Positions 47,825 to 55,559 of a stretch of 64,000 bases of DNA are shown one piece after another (positions within the stretch are counted from its first letter, which is position 1; every line of letters starts with the position of its first letter). The stretch comes from Sphingomonas sp. LR60 (GTDB lineage Bacteria; Pseudomonadota; Alphaproteobacteria; Sphingomonadales; Sphingomonadaceae). The position numbers were made by a program, and so were the translations under genes. Below the pieces are notes generated by a model that worked only from the letters and a program-made list of their open reading frames with translations, made no database searches and was not told the origin of the DNA. The stretch is taken from contig NZ_JASPFK010000001.1 in NCBI RefSeq assembly GCF_036855935.1, positions 407,501-471,500 of the forward strand, given 5' to 3'.

Positions 47825-47846
47825 CATATAAAGATATCTTTATATG
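47825..47846. promoter_or_regulatory. Perfect 22-bp palindrome, probable operator of the metF/metH operon
   Basis: The half-site CATATAAAGAT is followed immediately by its exact reverse complement. Each half is AT-rich in a GC-rich genome. It ends 8 bp before the ATG of the ArsR-methyltransferase gene, where it would overlap the promoter of the operon, which fits autorepression. Confidence 0.85.
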
Positions 47847-47944
47847 GGTCAACGCAGGAGGCGTGATGAACCTTTTGCCGGCATCTTTCGTTCGCTTTGC
47901 CGCCGCGGCTATTCTGCCGACGTAATGAAACAGGGAGAAACCCG

Positions 47945-48241
47945 ATGAAGCGTCTTTTCACCACCGGCCTGATCGCCGCCACCGCGCTGGGCCTCGCCGC
48001 ATGCAGCGAGCGTGCGCAGAACGAGACCGCGCAGGCGGGTAACGCGATCGCCGCCGACACTGCAGCAACGACCTCGAACGCCGTCAACGACGTCGATGCG
48101 GCGACCGACCGCGCGCTCAACAAGGCCGAGAACAGCCTCGATCGCACCGGCGACGCGCTGAAGAACACCGGTGACCGTGCCGCCGACGCGACCGGCAACG
48201 CGATGGTGCGTGCGGGCGAAGATCTCCGCGACAAGAAGTAA
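47945..48241 (+). CDS. Small lipoprotein with heptad-like repeats
   Basis: 98 residues. The signal sequence ends with the lipobox LGLAAC. The mature part is Ala-, Asn- and Asp-rich helix with repeating units (NAVNDVDAATDRALNKAENSLDRTGDALKNTGDRAADATGNA), probably a rod or coiled coil like the Lpp/OsmB-type surface helices. GGGAG precedes the ATG. Divergent from the ArsR-methyltransferase gene, 127 bp apart. Function unknown. Confidence 0.8.
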   Translation: MKRLFTTGLIAATALGLAACSERAQNETAQAGNAIAADTAATTSNAVNDVDAATDRALNKAENSLDRTGDALKNTGDRAADATGNAMVRAGEDLRDKK

Positions 48242-48299
48242 TGCGATTGCCGCCGCGGTTGATGACAGCTGCGGCGGTTTCTCCGGCCGAAAGACCATG

Positions 48300-49250
48300 A
48301 TGACCGACAAGCGGCGCCTCGGCGCATCCGAACTGCGGATCACGCCGCTGGTGTTGGGTGGCAATGTCTTCGGCTGGACGGCGGATCGTGACGCGTCCTT
48401 CGCCGTACTCGACGCGTTCGTCGCGGGTGGCGGGACGATGATCGACACCGCCGACGTCTATTCCGCCTGGGTCGATGGCCATCAGGGCGGCGAATCGGAA
48501 ACGATGATCGGGGAGTGGCTCCGCAATCGCGGCCTGCGCGACCGAGTGTTGATCGCCACCAAGGTCGGGATGCTGCCTGGCGAAGGCGGCGAGAAGCTGG
48601 CGCCAGCGCGGATCGTTGCGGCGTGCGAGGCATCGCTGCGCCGGCTCGGCACCGACCGGATCGACCTCTATTTCGCGCACCAGGACGACGACGATCAGCC
48701 GCAGGAGGTTGTCGCGGAGGCATTCGCGACGCTGGTGCAGGCAGGCAAGGTCCGCGTGCTGGGGGCGTCCAACTTTCACGCCGCGCGGTTGAAGTCGGCG
48801 ATCGAGACGGCGCGCGCCGCAGCGCTGCCGCATTATCAGGTGCTCCAGCCCGAATATAATCTGGTCAGCCGCAACAAGTTCGAAGGCGAGCTGCAGGATT
48901 ATTGCGTGACCGAGAACGTCGGGGTGGTGCCCTATTACGGGCTGGCCTCGGGGTTCTTGACCGGCAAGTACCGGAGCAGGGACGACTTTTCGAAGAGCGT
49001 GCGTGGCGCGCGGATGGGCGACTTGCTCGATGGCAAGGGCGCTGCCATGCTCGGCGCGATGGATGACGTCGCGGCGGAGAGCGGTGCAACGCTGGCGCAG
49101 ATCGCTTTGGCCTGGCTGATCGCGCAACCCGGCGTGACCGCCCCGATCGCGAGTGCCACCTCGGCGTTGCAGATCGAGGAGTTGCTCGGTGCGACCGCGA
49201 TCAGATTGAGCGCTGAACAACTCGAGCGGCTGACCACCGCGGGTGCCTGA
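48300..49250 (+). CDS. Aldo/keto reductase
   Basis: 316 residues, the NADPH-dependent TIM-barrel reductase fold: MIDTADVYSAW holds the catalytic Asp and Tyr, ATKVGM the Lys, and LYFAHQDDDD the His. The GASNFHAARL and PIASATSALQIEELL motifs complete it. It resembles the YghZ/Tas branch, which reduces aldehydes. The ATG at 48300 is chosen from two adjacent ones. Its stop overlaps the start of the next gene by 8 nt. Confidence 0.93.
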   Translation: MTDKRRLGASELRITPLVLGGNVFGWTADRDASFAVLDAFVAGGGTMIDTADVYSAWVDGHQGGESETMIGEWLRNRGLRDRVLIATKVGMLPGEGGEKLAPARIVAACEASLRRLGTDRIDLYFAHQDDDDQPQEVVAEAFATLVQAGKVRVLGASNFHAARLKSAIETARAAALPHYQVLQPEYNLVSRNKFEGELQDYCVTENVGVVPYYGLASGFLTGKYRSRDDFSKSVRGARMGDLLDGKGAAMLGAMDDVAAESGATLAQIALAWLIAQPGVTAPIASATSALQIEELLGATAIRLSAEQLERLTTAGA

Positions 49251-49881
49251 CCGGCGACCGCAACGCTGGCTGGCGCGGCTGACGCTGCTGCTGGTCGCGT
49301 TCGCGGCGTGGCCGGCGCAGGCAGCGGTGACGATCACCTTCTGGAGCCGTGATTTCGGCAACAGCTTTCCGCACGCTTTCTTCATGTTGCGCGGTACGCC
49401 CGATGCAGGTGGGACGCCGGTCGACGCCGCCTATGGCTTCACCGCCCGGTCGCTGACCCCTGCCATCCTGTTCGGCAATGTCGCGGGTCGGGTCGAACGG
49501 CCCAAGCCCGGTTATATGGCGGGCGGTCACGTCCGCTTCTCGCGCACGCTGACCGACGCGCAATATGGGGCGATCGTCGCGCTGATCCGCGAATGGGACG
49601 AGCGGACCGGGGACGCGACCTACAATCTCAACAAGCGCAATTGCGTGACCTTCGTGCGCGAGGCGGCGCGGCGATCCGGGCTGACGATCGTCGACTTCCC
49701 CAAGCTGATGAAGAAGCCGAGCGGCTATCTACGCGCGGTGGTCGCCGCGCAGCCGCAGGCGGTGACGGTGATCGACCAGACGGGGAAAGACTATCTCGCG
49801 ACGCTGCCGCCGATCGACGGCAGCGTGCCGGTCGACGCGCCGGTGAGCACGCCGGGGACGATGCCCGAGAAGCGGAAGTAA
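49243..49881 (+). CDS. Exported protein with possible LRAT/YiiX-like papain fold
   Basis: 212 residues starting at GTG within the aldo/keto reductase gene. A signal peptide (LTLLLVAFAAWPAQAA) precedes a domain in which His in SFPHAFFMLRG comes before Cys in NKRNCVTFVREAARR. That His-then-Cys order and the NC motif are those of the circularly permuted papain-like families (YiiX, LRAT). If correct, it would act on lipid or peptide amides in the periplasm. I am not sure of the family; a conserved hypothetical is the safe name. Confidence 0.6.
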   Translation: MPDRRPQRWLARLTLLLVAFAAWPAQAAVTITFWSRDFGNSFPHAFFMLRGTPDAGGTPVDAAYGFTARSLTPAILFGNVAGRVERPKPGYMAGGHVRFSRTLTDAQYGAIVALIREWDERTGDATYNLNKRNCVTFVREAARRSGLTIVDFPKLMKKPSGYLRAVVAAQPQAVTVIDQTGKDYLATLPPIDGSVPVDAPVSTPGTMPEKRK

Positions 49882-49900
49882 CCGCCGCGAACTGGAAGGC

Positions 49901-50536
49901 TTACCTGGCGGGCACCAGCTCCAGCACGTCGAGCGTCGACTCGAACGCCGGATGGGGCATCGTCAGCCGCCAACGACGCGGGCCGATCCGTTCCATCCAG
50001 CCGGCCACGTCGCGACTAGCATCGGCACCATAGCCGAAGGCGCGCGCTTCATCCCCGAGCATCAACGTGCCCAGAAACGCGGCACGCGTCGGATCGGCGG
50101 CATAGAGGAGGCCGACCTGCCGCTGCGAGCCCGTCAGTTTGACGAGTTGTGCCGCACCGTCGGCAGCAACGGTTACCCGGCAATCGAACCATCCATAAGC
50201 GGTGAAGCCGGTGCCGACCTTGCCCTTGCGCCCCAGCTTGAACGTTCGGCAGCGATAGGCGCCGACCGGCGGCAGCGGATCGGAAAGCGCGGCATCGATC
50301 GTGAACAATGCGCCTTGCACGTTGAGATCGGCGGCGGCGACCGGACGCGCCTGTGCCAGCGCTTGCGTCCATGCCTCGTACCAGCGGCGCAAACGGTCGC
50401 GATCGGCGGGAGTGGCGAGCCGTCGCCAGTCGACCCCGGCAGCGGGCGGGGGCGGCGGGACCGCCGCGGCGCTGACCGGCGGCCGCGCACCGCATCCGGC
50501 GAGACAGAGGAGCAGCGCGCCGGCAAGGCGCCTCAC
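49901..50536 (-). CDS. DUF4893-like lipoprotein
   Basis: 211 residues starting at GTG within the SDR stop (GTGA overlap). A signal sequence with lipobox (LLCLAGC) is followed by a short proline-rich linker and a domain of about 160 residues: RLRRWYEAWTQALAQA, YRCRTFKLGRK, GWFDCRV. Two Cys in that domain may form a disulfide. It looks like DUF4893, a sphingomonad family of unknown role. Anchored in the periplasm. Co-transcribed with the SDR. Confidence 0.7.
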   Translation of the reverse strand: MRRLAGALLLCLAGCGARPPVSAAAVPPPPPAAGVDWRRLATPADRDRLRRWYEAWTQALAQARPVAAADLNVQGALFTIDAALSDPLPPVGAYRCRTFKLGRKGKVGTGFTAYGWFDCRVTVAADGAAQLVKLTGSQRQVGLLYAADPTRAAFLGTLMLGDEARAFGYGADASRDVAGWMERIGPRRWRLTMPHPAFESTLDVLELVPAR

Positions 50537-51318
50537 GCCGCGGTCCAGCCGCCGTCGACCGACAGGTTCGCGCCGGTGATCGCCTTGGCTTCGTCGCGGC
50601 ACAGGAACAGCGCGAGCGCGGCGACCTGTTCGGGGGTGACGAACTCCTTGGTCGGTTGCGCGGCGAGCAGCACGTCGTCGATCACCTGTTCACGGGTCAG
50701 CCCGCGCGCTTTCATCGTATCCGGGATCTGCTGTTCGACCAGCGGCGTCCAGACATAGCCCGGTGAGATGCAATTGACCGTGATCCCCTGCGGCGCGGTT
50801 TCCAGCGCGACGGTCTTGGTCAGCCCGACCAACCCGTGCTTGGCGGCGACATAGGCGGACTTGTTCGGGCTGGCGACCAGGCTGTGCGCCGAGGCGGTCG
50901 AGACGATCCGTCCCCAGCCGCGCGAGCGCATGTGCGGCACGGCGGCGCGCATCATGTGGAAGGCGCTCGACAGGTTGATTGCGAGGATCGCATCCCATTT
51001 CTCGACCGGGAAGTCGGCGATGCCGCAAACGTGCTGGATGCCGGCATTGTTGACGACGATGTCCGGCCCGCCCCACGTGTCATGCGCGCGCGCCACCATC
51101 GCGGCGATCGCCTCGGGATCAGTCATGTCCGCGTCGTCATACAGCGCCTCTCCGGGCCCTAGTGCAGCGACGCGCGCGCGCGTTTGCTCGATCGCGTCGG
51201 GATCGCCGAAGCCGTTGAGCATGACGTGCGCGCCCGCCTCGGCCAGCGCGCGCGCCACCGCCAGACCGATGCCCGAGGTCGATCCGGTGACGATCGCGCT
51301 CTTGCCGTTCAGGAACAT
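50533..51318 (-). CDS. 3-hydroxybutyrate dehydrogenase-like SDR
   Basis: 261 residues: TGSTSGIG cofactor site, NNAGIQHV, catalytic Ser in STASAHSL and YVAAKHG, and the C-terminal EQVAALALFLCRDEAKAITGANLSVDGGWTA. The pattern AGIQHVCGIADFPVEKWD and MLNGFGD is that of D-beta-hydroxybutyrate dehydrogenases, which link acetoacetate and PHB breakdown. The ATG at 51318 is used; an upstream one adds 27 non-conserved residues. The pairing with a DUF4893 lipoprotein is odd and probably just shared transcription. Confidence 0.85.
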   Translation of the reverse strand: MFLNGKSAIVTGSTSGIGLAVARALAEAGAHVMLNGFGDPDAIEQTRARVAALGPGEALYDDADMTDPEAIAAMVARAHDTWGGPDIVVNNAGIQHVCGIADFPVEKWDAILAINLSSAFHMMRAAVPHMRSRGWGRIVSTASAHSLVASPNKSAYVAAKHGLVGLTKTVALETAPQGITVNCISPGYVWTPLVEQQIPDTMKARGLTREQVIDDVLLAAQPTKEFVTPEQVAALALFLCRDEAKAITGANLSVDGGWTAA

Positions 51319-51443
51319 TGCCGGGCCTTTCGCTGCCGAGTTTCGCTCTTCCATCGGCGAGCGGCGGCGTGGTTGCAACCCGCGGCGGGGTGCACGCATT
51401 CATACCGCGACGGTAACGACCAGCCTTGGCAGGGGAGGCATGC

Positions 51444-52349
51444 ATGCGGCTCGACGATTATGACAATGATATCAACGTCGGCGAGGCTCGCGGCGGTGGC
51501 GGGCTAGGCGGCGGTGGTGGCGGCGGCGGGTTCCTGCTTGGAGTGCTGCCGATGATCGGCAGCCGCTTCGGATGCGGCGGCGTCGTGGTGGTGTTGCTGT
51601 TGCTGGCGGTGTTCGGCGGGCTCGGCAACCTCGGCGGGTTGCTCGGCGGGGGCAGTGGCACTGCGCCGCAGGTGAGCGCTCCATCGCGCGAGACGGTGCA
51701 GCAGGTGTGCGATGCCTCGACGGCGCGTCGCGATACATGCCGCGCGTTCAGCAATGCGCAGAATACGTGGGAAAAGATCTTCGCGAGCCAGAACGAGCAG
51801 TTCAGCCCGCCGAAGCTGCAATTCTTCAGCGGCAGTGGCCAGTCGGGCTGTGGCGCGGCGATGTCGGCGATGGGACCGTTCTATTGCCCGACCGATCGCG
51901 GCATCTACCTCGATACCAGCTTCTTCGACGAGCTGGCAAACAAGTACAAGGCAGGCGGCGACTTCGCGCAATATTATGTGATCGCGCATGAATTCGGCCA
52001 CCACATCCAGAATTTGCTCGGCACCTCGACGCAGGTGCAGCAGGCGCAGCGCCGCGCGAGCGAGGCGGAGGGCAATGCGCTTTCGGTGCGGCTGGAGTTG
52101 CAGGCGGATTGCTATGCCGGGGTGTGGGCGTCGCTGAACCGCGACCGCCTCGATCCGGGTGACGTCGAGGAAGGGATGCGCGCGGCGCAGGCGATCGGCG
52201 ACGATACGTTGCAGCGCCAGGCGCAGGGGCAGGTGGTGCCGGACAGCTTTACGCACGGCACGTCGGCGCAGCGGCAGGCGTGGTTGCGGCGCGGGATCCA
52301 GAGCAACGGCAACCCGGGCGTGTGCGACACCTTCTCGGGCGCGATCTGA
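51444..52349 (+). CDS. Neutral zinc metallopeptidase, YpfJ family
   Basis: 301 residues. A Gly-rich cytoplasmic stretch (residues 12-30) precedes a membrane helix (VVVVLLLLAVFGGLGNLGGLLGG) and a periplasmic peptidase domain with HEFGHH (His182, Glu183, His186) and the third ligand region ELQADCYAGVW. This is the YpfJ/KPN_02809 type. A hairpin pair follows the gene and separates it from convergent trcR. SD GGGGAGG precedes the ATG. Confidence 0.92.
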   Translation: MRLDDYDNDINVGEARGGGGLGGGGGGGGFLLGVLPMIGSRFGCGGVVVVLLLLAVFGGLGNLGGLLGGGSGTAPQVSAPSRETVQQVCDASTARRDTCRAFSNAQNTWEKIFASQNEQFSPPKLQFFSGSGQSGCGAAMSAMGPFYCPTDRGIYLDTSFFDELANKYKAGGDFAQYYVIAHEFGHHIQNLLGTSTQVQQAQRRASEAEGNALSVRLELQADCYAGVWASLNRDRLDPGDVEEGMRAAQAIGDDTLQRQAQGQVVPDSFTHGTSAQRQAWLRRGIQSNGNPGVCDTFSGAI

Positions 52350-52354
52350 GGGTT

Positions 52355-52380
52355 GGGGTGAGCGGAGCCCCGCTCACCCC
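52355..52380 (+). terminator. Terminator-like hairpin after the zinc metallopeptidase
   Basis: GGGGTGAGCGG and CCGCTCACCCC pair perfectly across AGCC, 6 bp after the stop. No T-run follows. Two more palindromes (52387-52414, 52423-52449) complete a cluster between convergent genes. Confidence 0.7.
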
Positions 52381-52386
52381 GACGCC

Positions 52387-52414
52387 GTCATTGCTTCGCT
52401 ACGCTCGCAATGAC
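52387..52414. repeat. Collapsed family B palindrome
   Basis: GTCATTGCTTCGCTACGCTCGCAATGAC resembles the two ends of the 75-bp family B elements (23595, 25290) joined with the centre deleted. Confidence 0.75.
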
Positions 52415-52422
52415 GGACATTC

Positions 52423-52449
52423 GTCGTCCCGGATCGAATCCGGGACGAC
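52423..52449 (-). terminator. Palindrome at the 3' side of trcR, probable bidirectional terminator
   Basis: GTCGTCCCGGAT and ATCCGGGACGAC pair perfectly around CGA. It lies 26 bp past the trcR stop and directly beyond the family B remnant. Confidence 0.65.
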
Positions 52450-52475
52450 AGGTAAATAGCGCCAGCCGTTTCGGC

Positions 52476-53153
52476 TCAGCGGCGGAATGGGTCTTCGAAC
52501 GCCGGGCGCGCCGGGGCGTCGCTCTCGACGCCATTCTCGGCATCGCGGGCGGCCTGTTCGCGCTGCGCGCGCAGGGACGCAATCAGCGCCTCGCGGTCGC
52601 CATCGAGGCGGGTGTCGGTCGGCGCCTGCTCGATGCCGGCCGCCTTCGCCGCCTTGTTGACCGCCGCGTCCAGCTCGCGTTGCGTGGTCAGGCCCAACGT
52701 CACCGGATCCTTCGGTGTGATGTTGCCGATGTTCCAGTGGCTACGGTCGCGGATCGCCGCGATCGTCGTGCGGGTGGTGCCGATCAGGTTGCTGATCGCG
52801 CCGTCGGAGATCTCCGGGTGATTGCGGATGATCCAGGCGATGCCGTCCGGCTTGTCCTGCCGCTTGCTGACCGGCGTGTAGCGCGGACCCTTTGTGCGGC
52901 GCACCTGATCGGGACCCTTGGTCATCGTCATGCGATAACTCGGGTTCGCCTGCGCCTTGTCGATCTCTTCCTGCGTCAGCTCGTGCGCGCGGACGGGGTC
53001 GCGCCCGGTCAGCTTGGTCGCAGCGGTGTCGTCGGCGATCGCCTGCACCTCGAGGATGTGCAGCCCGCAGAAATCGGCGATCTGCTCGAAGGACAGCGCG
53101 GTATTGTCGACGAGCCACGAGGCGGTCGCGTGGGGCATGAGCGGCTGGGCCAT
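52476..53153 (-). CDS. trcR: Cell-cycle transcriptional regulator TrcR (DUF1013)
   Basis: 225 residues of the DUF1013 family, found almost only in alphaproteobacteria. Conserved text: MPHATASWLVDNTALSFEQIADFCGLHILEVQAIADDTAA, LTGRDPVRAHELTQEEI, YTPVSKRQDKPDGIAWIIRNHPEISDGAISNLIGTTRTTIAAIR (a helix-turn-helix-like region), DPVTLGLTTQRELDAAV. Relatives are linked to cell-cycle transcription. The ATG at 53153 has GGAG nine nt upstream. The last 40 residues are variable. Confidence 0.88.
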   Translation of the reverse strand: MAQPLMPHATASWLVDNTALSFEQIADFCGLHILEVQAIADDTAATKLTGRDPVRAHELTQEEIDKAQANPSYRMTMTKGPDQVRRTKGPRYTPVSKRQDKPDGIAWIIRNHPEISDGAISNLIGTTRTTIAAIRDRSHWNIGNITPKDPVTLGLTTQRELDAAVNKAAKAAGIEQAPTDTRLDGDREALIASLRAQREQAARDAENGVESDAPARPAFEDPFRR

Positions 53154-53167
53154 GCGGACAGTCTCCA

Positions 53168-53200
53168 TAAATGCAAAGGGCCGCCCCTTCCCGGAGCGGC
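53168..53200 (-). terminator. Intrinsic terminator after the glycosyltransferase gene
   Basis: On the minus strand GCCGCTCC pairs with GGGGCGGC (one T-G pair) across GGGAA, followed by CCTTTGCATTT. It lies between the glycosyltransferase stop and the trcR start on the same strand. Confidence 0.7.
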
Positions 53201-53252
53201 CGCCTGTTGCCACGGGACTTAGTGCGTAGTGCGCGTTAGGGCAAGCGCGCGC

Positions 53253-54275
53253 TCACGCGGCGTGGGCGAGCGCAGTCCCGAAGGGTTGCAGCGCGTCGAG
53301 GAACTGCCGCGCGCTGGCCGGCCAGGTGAAGCTCGCCCCCGCCGCGGCGCAGGCGGTGCGGTCGAGCGTGAGGGCGCGTGCGATCGCAGTGGGCAGGTCG
53401 TCGTCCATCGCGCCGGTGTCGGGGGTGAGCACGTCGACCGGCCCGGCGACCGGAAACGCCGCGACCGGGGTGCCGCACGCCAGCGCCTCGATCATCACCA
53501 GCCCGAACGTATCGGTGCGGCTGGGAAAGACCAGCACATCTGCGGCGCGATAGGCGGCGGCCAGCGCGTCGCCGAACAGCGGGCCGAGAAAGATCGCGTC
53601 GGGATATTGACGCTCGAGCGTAGCGCGCGCCGGGCCATCGCCGACCACCACCTTCGTGCCGGGCACGTCGGCGGCGAGGAAGGCGGCGATGTTCTTCTCG
53701 ACCGCGACGCGACCGACATGGAGCAGCACCGGGCCGGGCAGCGCGGCCATCGCGGCGTTGCGCTCGCCATCGGGGCGGAACAGCGGCGCGACGCCACGAC
53801 CCCAGCGGCGAACGCGGGTCAGGCCATGCGAGTTCAGTGCGTGTTCGATCGTCGGGGTCGAGGCGAGCACCGCCGCGGCCGGGGCGTGGAACCAGCGAAC
53901 GTAGCGCCAGACCCATTCCGGGTTCGCGCCGGTGCGTGCCGCGACATAATCCGGAAATTGCGTGTGATAGGCGGTGGTGAACGGCAGGTGGCGAGACAGG
54001 CACCAGCGCCGCGCGGCGACGCCGAGTGGCCCCTCGGTTGCGATATGCACCGCCTCGGCACCGAAGCGGGTGATCCGCCGCCCGATCGTCGCCGGCGGCA
54101 TCAGCGCCAGCCTGATCTCGGGATAGGTCGGGCAGGGGATCGACGGAGCGTCGGCGGGGGAGATGACCAGCACCTCATGCCGATCGTTTCGCAACTCCGC
54201 GATCACGTTCTCGAGCGTACGGACCACGCCGTTGACTTGCGGCGCCCAAGCGTCGGTGACGATCGCGATCCGCAT
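53253..54275 (-). CDS. Glycosyltransferase family 4-type (GT-B)
   Basis: 340 residues. MRIAIVTDAWAPQVNGVVRTLENV is the usual N-terminus; the C-terminal half has VLLHVGRVAVEKNI, DVPGTKVVVGDGPA, VFPSRTDTFGLVMIEALACGTPVAAFPVAGP (EX7E nucleotide-sugar site). Close bacterial relatives (MgtA/GT4 type) glycosylate diacylglycerol or other lipids. It begins 4 bp after the LpxH-like gene stop, so the two are co-transcribed. Lipid acceptor is inferred; the sugar donor is not known. Confidence 0.88.
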   Translation of the reverse strand: MRIAIVTDAWAPQVNGVVRTLENVIAELRNDRHEVLVISPADAPSIPCPTYPEIRLALMPPATIGRRITRFGAEAVHIATEGPLGVAARRWCLSRHLPFTTAYHTQFPDYVAARTGANPEWVWRYVRWFHAPAAAVLASTPTIEHALNSHGLTRVRRWGRGVAPLFRPDGERNAAMAALPGPVLLHVGRVAVEKNIAAFLAADVPGTKVVVGDGPARATLERQYPDAIFLGPLFGDALAAAYRAADVLVFPSRTDTFGLVMIEALACGTPVAAFPVAGPVDVLTPDTGAMDDDLPTAIARALTLDRTACAAAGASFTWPASARQFLDALQPFGTALAHAA

Positions 54276-54279
54276 CGCG

Positions 54280-55170
54280 TCAGGCAGCGAGCGCTGTCGC
54301 GGGGACTGCATCGCGATGCGCGATCTCGTCGCCCCAGTTGAGGATCTCCATCCTGCCGTCGAAATGCTCGACCAAGGCGTTACAGCCCTCCACCCAGTCG
54401 CCGTCGTTGTAGTAAGCGATGCCGCCGATCTCACGGATCTCGGCGGTGTGGATGTGCCCGCAGACGACCCCGTCGACCCCGCGGTTGCCGGCCGCCTCCG
54501 CGACGATCTCTTCGAAGCGCGAGATGAAGGCGACCGCGTTCTTGACCTTGGCCTTGGCGTGCTTGCTGAGCGACCAATACGGCATCCCGAACTTGCGACG
54601 CACCGCGCTGACCGCGCGATTGAGCGTCATCAGCGCGGTATAGGCGGCGTCGCCGACATGCGCGAGCCAGCGGTGCGACAGGGTGATGGCGTCGAATTCG
54701 TCGCCGTGGAGGACCAGCAGGCGGCGACCATCGGCGGTTTCATGGACCGCCTTGCGCCGGATCTTGATCCCGCCGAAGTCGAGCCCTGCGAACTGGCGGA
54801 ACATCTCGTCATGGTTGCCGGGGATGTAGATCATCCGCGTGCCGCGCCGCGCGCGCTTCATCAGCCGCCAGATCACGTCATTGTGGGCGGCGGGCCAGTA
54901 GAAGCGCTTCTTGAGCTGCCAGCCGTCGACGATATCGCCGACCAGATACATGGTCTCGCTGTCGACATGGTCGAGGAAGTCGATCAGCATGTCGGCATTG
55001 CAGCCGCGCGTGCCGAGATGCACGTCGCTGATCCACACCGTCCGATAGCGGCGACGTTCGCCGATCGGTTCCTCGGGTCGGTGCGGACGCGAATGCGTGA
55101 AATCGAATAGATCGGTGACGTCGGCGATGTGCCCGGAGACGGGCGCTAGCCTGTCGGCGATCGGCGGCAT
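54280..55170 (-). CDS. LpxH-like metallophosphoesterase (UDP-2,3-diacylglucosamine diphosphatase family)
   Basis: 296 residues. All five metal motifs are present: DVH (WISDVHLGTRG), GD (LVGDIVDG), GNHD (IPGNHDEM), H in LHGDEFD and GHIHTAE. It resembles the long-form LpxH-like proteins that sit beside GT4 genes in alphaproteobacteria, rather than classical LpxH. The pair suggests the remodelling or synthesis of a glycolipid or lipid A part. The start is the only good ATG. The promoter region upstream is shared with a small divergent-side ORF. Confidence 0.85.
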   Translation of the reverse strand: MPPIADRLAPVSGHIADVTDLFDFTHSRPHRPEEPIGERRRYRTVWISDVHLGTRGCNADMLIDFLDHVDSETMYLVGDIVDGWQLKKRFYWPAAHNDVIWRLMKRARRGTRMIYIPGNHDEMFRQFAGLDFGGIKIRRKAVHETADGRRLLVLHGDEFDAITLSHRWLAHVGDAAYTALMTLNRAVSAVRRKFGMPYWSLSKHAKAKVKNAVAFISRFEEIVAEAAGNRGVDGVVCGHIHTAEIREIGGIAYYNDGDWVEGCNALVEHFDGRMEILNWGDEIAHRDAVPATALAA

Positions 55171-55265
55171 GGGCGGCTCTCCCTCGCCGCCGTTATGCCA
55201 CCCTCATATGACGCGCCTGTCTCGCCGCGGTGACGGCGATATGGCCGATCGGTGACGTTTCGGCG

Positions 55266-55385
55266 TCAGCGGGCCAGGTGCGTCATCACGTCGATCGCCA
55301 CGCCGATCACGCCCCAGCTCGCCAGAGCCAGACCGGCCAGAACGGCAAAGCGCCGACGCGTGGAAAAGTTGTAACCGGCAACCAT
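55266..55385 (-). CDS. Small membrane protein (39 residues)
   Basis: MVAGYNFSTRRR is followed by one membrane helix (FAVLAGLALASWGVIGVAIDV) and MTHLAR. GAGGA stands eight nt before the ATG. No homolog recognised; the spacing and composition make it a plausible real gene, but a short ORF in GC-rich sequence can be chance. An ATG 21 nt earlier is also possible. Confidence 0.45.
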   Translation of the reverse strand: MVAGYNFSTRRRFAVLAGLALASWGVIGVAIDVMTHLAR

Positions 55386-55559
55386 GTTCAGGATCCTCAC
55401 CCTCATTCTTATGACATCAAAGTGACACGCCGGAGGCCCGCCGAAAAGTACGTATCGCTGCCATTTTTCACGCAAAAAATCGATTACTGATAACGATTGC
55501 GTTCGCGGTGATCGAGCGGCTGTGTTGCCACGCGTGGGCACGCCGCTTAGTCAGTGTCG

